A DNA stretch of 64,000 nucleotides from Amycolatopsis sp. AA4 (GTDB taxonomy: Bacteria > Actinomycetota > Actinomycetes > Mycobacteriales > Pseudonocardiaceae), in assembly GCF_002796545.1 (NCBI RefSeq), contig NZ_CP024895.1, positions 242,130-306,129 of the forward strand, in the 5' to 3' direction. The position numbers were made by a program, and so were the translations under genes. The notes beneath the pieces are model-generated. The model did not search any database. It was not told the origin of the DNA and saw nothing but the letters and a program-made list of their open reading frames with translations. Of the stretch, positions 61,444 to 64,000 are shown piece after piece; the first letter of the stretch is position 1, and the number at the start of each line of letters is the position of its first letter.

Positions 61444-62219
61444 ACCGCGCGCGTGCGGCCGCCCGGACCGGCGCTGGGTTCGTGCAGCGGATCCGGATCG
61501 CACCGGACTCCGACACCGGCCGCTACCCGTACACCCTGCCCGTCGTGCGGCGCCTGGCCCAGGCGGGCGGGCTGGACCTCGACCCGGGCGTGACGTTCCT
61601 GGTCGGGGACAACGGCACCGGCAAGTCCACGCTGGTCGAGGCGATCGCGGTGGCGGCAGGGTTCAACCCGGAGGGCGGTTCCCAGTCGTTCCGGTTCGCC
61701 ACCCGCGCCACCGAGTCGAGCCTCGGCGACCGGCTGGTGCTGCGCTGGGGTGCCCGCAAGCCGCGCACCGGGTTCTTCCTGCGCACCGAGTCCTACTACA
61801 ACGTCGCCAGCGAGATCGAACGCCTCGACCAGGACCCCGGTTCGCCGCCGCTGCTGCCCGCCTACGGCGGAATCTCCCCGCACGAACGCTCCCACGGCCA
61901 GTCCTTCCTGGACCTGGTCACGCACCGGTTCGGGCCGGGCGGGCTGTATCTGCTGGACGAGCCGGAGGCGGCGCTGTCCCCGCGCGGGTGCATGGCCCTG
62001 GTGGCGCGGATCGCCGAGCTGACCGCTCAGGGCAGCCAGTTCGTGGTGGCCACGCACTCGCCGATCCTGCTGGCCGTGCCCGGCGCGCGGATCCTGCAGA
62101 TCGACAGCGACGGCGACATCGAGCAAGTCGGCTACGACCAGGCCGAACCGGTCGCCCTCACCCGCGGGTTCCTCGCCAGCCCGGAGCGGTTCCTGCATCA
62201 CCTGCTCGCCGACGAGTGA
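61440..62219 (+). CDS. AAA-family ATPase (SMC/ABC-like)
   Basis: GTG overlaps the recombinase stop; 259 residues. Walker A FLVGDNGTGKSTLVEAIAVA, signature-like SHGQSFLDLV, Walker B GGLYLLDEPEAALSPRG and H-loop VVATHSPILLAVPG. The short length and lack of TM match single-domain ATPases often coupled to nucleases or recombinases. Here the partner is the serine recombinase. Confidence 0.85.
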   Translation: MNRARAAARTGAGFVQRIRIAPDSDTGRYPYTLPVVRRLAQAGGLDLDPGVTFLVGDNGTGKSTLVEAIAVAAGFNPEGGSQSFRFATRATESSLGDRLVLRWGARKPRTGFFLRTESYYNVASEIERLDQDPGSPPLLPAYGGISPHERSHGQSFLDLVTHRFGPGGLYLLDEPEAALSPRGCMALVARIAELTAQGSQFVVATHSPILLAVPGARILQIDSDGDIEQVGYDQAEPVALTRGFLASPERFLHHLLADE

Positions 62220-62233
62220 CGTCCGGCGCGGCT

Positions 62234-63079
62234 TCAGCGCTGAAGGGCGGCGATGGCGCGTTCGGCGTTGCGGTGCAACGGGATCGCGAGGTCTTCGTAC
62301 TCGCCGGCGTTGATCCGCAGCAGCATCCGCCCCGTGGCGTAGAGCTGCGCGAGCAGCCCGTCGCGGCTGTCGAGCCGGTCGGCGAACTCAGCCCGGACCC
62401 GCTCGGCGACCGCCGGCCGCAGCAGCGAGTGCACGTAGAGGGTCGCGGCGTCGTACCCGGCCGGGGCGCGGCCCCAGCCTTCCCAATCCACCAGCACGCA
62501 GTCCGGTTCGAGCAGGTTCGCCCAGTGCAGGTCCGCGTGCGCGACCGTCCACGACCCCACCGCGGGATCGACCCGGTCGCCAAAGAACACCCGCACCCGC
62601 CGGGTGACCTCGTCCTGGCTCACGGCGGTCCGGCTCGTCGCAGCACCGGCGAGCGCGGCCAGCGATTCCCGAAGCCCGCTCCACCAGGCATCGGGCAGGT
62701 CGAGGTCGGCGCGCAGCTCCGGGGTCGGCGAGCACGGCCGGCCCTCGGCGGCGGTCATCAGTTCCGCGCGCAGCCGCTGCGCCTGCTCGGTCCAGTCCCA
62801 GTGCCGCAGGACCCGCGGCTTGGCCACGCCGGTCAGCTGGCCGGCGTCGACGTTGCCGGTCCAGAACTCGCCGTCGGCCCACTGCTCGGCCTCGGCCACC
62901 ACCCGCAGCCATCGCGGTCCGCGCTGCGTGCCGACCCGCGAGCTGATCGACCGGTCGCGCCAGCCCCAGACCGCGTCCCCTGCCGGGACGGCATCGAGCG
63001 CGGCGGCGGCCCGGGCAAGGCAGCGGCGCAGCCACGCACGATGCTCGTCGTCGACGAGCGGGTCGGGCTGGGAAGACAT
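62234..63079 (-). CDS. Aminoglycoside-phosphotransferase-fold kinase
   Basis: ATG 63079; 281 residues. Brenner motif VAHADLHWANLLEPD and metal-binding VLVDWEGWGRAPAGYDAATL are the APH/choline kinase active site. The N-terminal lobe is less typical. It follows the radical SAM gene by 22 bp, so it may phosphorylate a metabolite or peptide in that pathway rather than an antibiotic. Confidence 0.75.
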   Translation of the reverse strand: MSSQPDPLVDDEHRAWLRRCLARAAAALDAVPAGDAVWGWRDRSISSRVGTQRGPRWLRVVAEAEQWADGEFWTGNVDAGQLTGVAKPRVLRHWDWTEQAQRLRAELMTAAEGRPCSPTPELRADLDLPDAWWSGLRESLAALAGAATSRTAVSQDEVTRRVRVFFGDRVDPAVGSWTVAHADLHWANLLEPDCVLVDWEGWGRAPAGYDAATLYVHSLLRPAVAERVRAEFADRLDSRDGLLAQLYATGRMLLRINAGEYEDLAIPLHRNAERAIAALQR

Positions 63080-63101
63080 GCAGGTCAGGCTACCGACGCG
63101 G

Positions 63102-64000
63102 TCACCGGTAGGTGGGCCAGCAGCGGCGGAACGGCGCGCACGGGCTGCACGAGGGCGAGCACCGCGGAGCGCACGTCGGCTGGCACGGGTCCGGAGCACA
63201 ACTCGGGTGGCACGAGTCCAGGCCGCTGGTGCCCGCGCCGCCGCGCGACTGACGCGCGGCGAACGCGCCCGCCAGCTCCGTGCGCACCTGCTCGGCCTCG
63301 CTGCCGGCCAGGATCGCGGCGAGAGCGTCGTCAAGAACGTTGCCGACCGGCAGCCAGCGGGAGAACACGCACGGCCAGACCGCCCCGTCCGGGGAGATCG
63401 CCGCGACCCCGTCGCCGCAGTGCCCGCACAGCTGCTCAACGCCCGCCTGCTGGTCGCGGACCCCGCGACCGACCTGCCGTACCCGGTCGTAGCCGACCGA
63501 GGGCACGCCCAGCTCGACCAGTTCGCGCTGCGCGGCCCCGGCGCGCTGCCCGCCGCCCAGGTCGATCACCCCGGCCCGCAGCGGGATCCCGCGGCCCAGC
63601 GCCTTGGCGAAGTTCGCCTTCGTCCTCGCGTAGCTGGGGCGGCCGGTGACCGCGGCGTGCTGGGCCGGGTCGTCGGAATAGTAGGAGGTCGCCAGCGACA
63701 CCCCCGGCCGCGAGAAGACGTCCCACAGCTCGTCGGTGACGTGCACGAGATTGCTGAACACCTCCACCCCGAACCCCAAGTCCAGGGCGTGCTCGACCAG
63801 CGGCACCAGGTGCGGGTACAGGGTCGGCTCGCCGCCGATGAACTGCACCGTCTCCACGCCCAGCGCCCCCGCCTCGTCCAGCACCCGCATCCAATCCATG
63901 CGGGTCATCGACCCGTGCGTCCCGGACGGGCCGGATTCGGCATAGCACTGCCGGCAGCTCAGCTGACAGCGTCCGGTCACTTCCAGCCACAGAAACGACG
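63102..64000 (-). CDS. Radical SAM/SPASM-like protein, 5' end beyond the window
   Basis: The frame continues past 64000 (FLWLEVTGRCQLSCRQCYAE), so the start is outside. CxxxCxxC motif in CQLSCRQCY, then VETVQFIGGEPTLYPHL. A SPASM-like region has CGHCGDGVAAISPDGAVWPC and SRWLPVGNVLDDALAAIL. The C-terminal tail is exceptionally Cys-rich: DSCHPSCAPDPC, then QPTCAPRCSPSCSPCAPF. Such enzymes often modify peptides; a precursor, if any, would be to the right of the window. Confidence 0.85.
   Translation of the reverse strand, partial: SFLWLEVTGRCQLSCRQCYAESGPSGTHGSMTRMDWMRVLDEAGALGVETVQFIGGEPTLYPHLVPLVEHALDLGFGVEVFSNLVHVTDELWDVFSRPGVSLATSYYSDDPAQHAAVTGRPSYARTKANFAKALGRGIPLRAGVIDLGGGQRAGAAQRELVELGVPSVGYDRVRQVGRGVRDQQAGVEQLCGHCGDGVAAISPDGAVWPCVFSRWLPVGNVLDDALAAILAGSEAEQVRTELAGAFAARQSRGGAGTSGLDSCHPSCAPDPCQPTCAPRCSPSCSPCAPFRRCWPTYR

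Noticed and set aside
62234..63079. Aminoglycoside resistance gene
   Set aside because: The kinase motifs are general to the APH fold, and the neighbouring radical SAM gene suggests a metabolic role; resistance is not supported.
1..64000. CRISPR arrays, rRNA or tRNA genes
   Set aside because: No regular short repeats with spacers and no recognisable rRNA or tRNA sequence were seen by eye; a tRNA scan could not be run.

Overview
The window is high-GC DNA with GTG and TTG starts, ATGA/GTGA stop-start overlaps and actinobacterial protein families. It fits an actinomycete, most likely Pseudonocardiales (Amycolatopsis-, Saccharopolyspora- or Pseudonocardia-like). That placement is inference from protein style. 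The content is almost entirely accessory: recombinases, a broken Tn3 transposase, duplicated gene debris, small zinc-finger and HTH genes, two metabolic or biosynthetic gene groups and a full-length dnaE away from its usual neighbours. A large plasmid or a genomic island is likely. No rRNA, tRNA or CRISPR array was seen.

Layout. 0-8.7 kb: small hypothetical genes, an XRE regulator, a secreted protein and several frameshifted genes, including an RNase H-like one. 8.7-12 kb: a long coiled-coil protein divergent from a tyrosine recombinase across an AT-rich, palindrome-bearing spacer. 11.9-16.7 kb: rearrangement debris, with a Tn3 transposase N-terminus fused to an OST-HTH-like piece, an actinobacterial small-protein gene with repeat copies elsewhere, and hypotheticals. 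16.7-39.2 kb: a metabolic island. It holds leucine-type amino acid dehydrogenase, two CitE-type lyases, two near-identical MaoC hydratases, a CaiB-type CoA-transferase, a condensation-fold protein, a KamA-type radical SAM enzyme, an aminotransferase, an isochorismatase-fold hydrolase, a CocE hydrolase, a B12-binding radical SAM enzyme, a tryptophanase-family lyase, GntR and AraC regulators and MFS transporters. 39.2-45 kb: a two-gene cassette that is an inverted copy of one at 3 kb, an XRE/HNH pair and a membrane protein. 45-47.8 kb: the C-terminal three quarters of a Tn3 transposase and its satellite genes.

47.9-54.4 kb is the most interesting part: a compact RiPP locus on the minus strand. 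It runs from a 46-residue precursor candidate through a GC-rich hairpin to TfuA, YcaO, an alpha/beta-hydrolase and an MFS exporter, the last four overlapping at every junction, with a divergent HTTM-like membrane protein. TfuA plus YcaO is the pair that installs backbone thioamides in known peptides, so the predicted product is a thioamidated peptide. 54.5-58.4 kb: complete dnaE overlapped by a zinc-ribbon gene. 58.4-64 kb: more repeat debris, a regulatory palindrome cluster, a serine recombinase/ATPase operon, and a radical SAM/SPASM gene with a phosphotransferase running off the right edge.

How parts may work together: the GntR regulator at 31 kb has a 20-bp site (17/20 identical) in front of both the MFS/GntR divergon and the MaoC-CaiB-CitE-hydrolase operon, so these look like one regulon. 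The two Tn3 transposase pieces (12.2 and 45.1 kb), the inverted cassette (3 and 39 kb) and the dispersed repeats indicate that the island was assembled by several recombination events.
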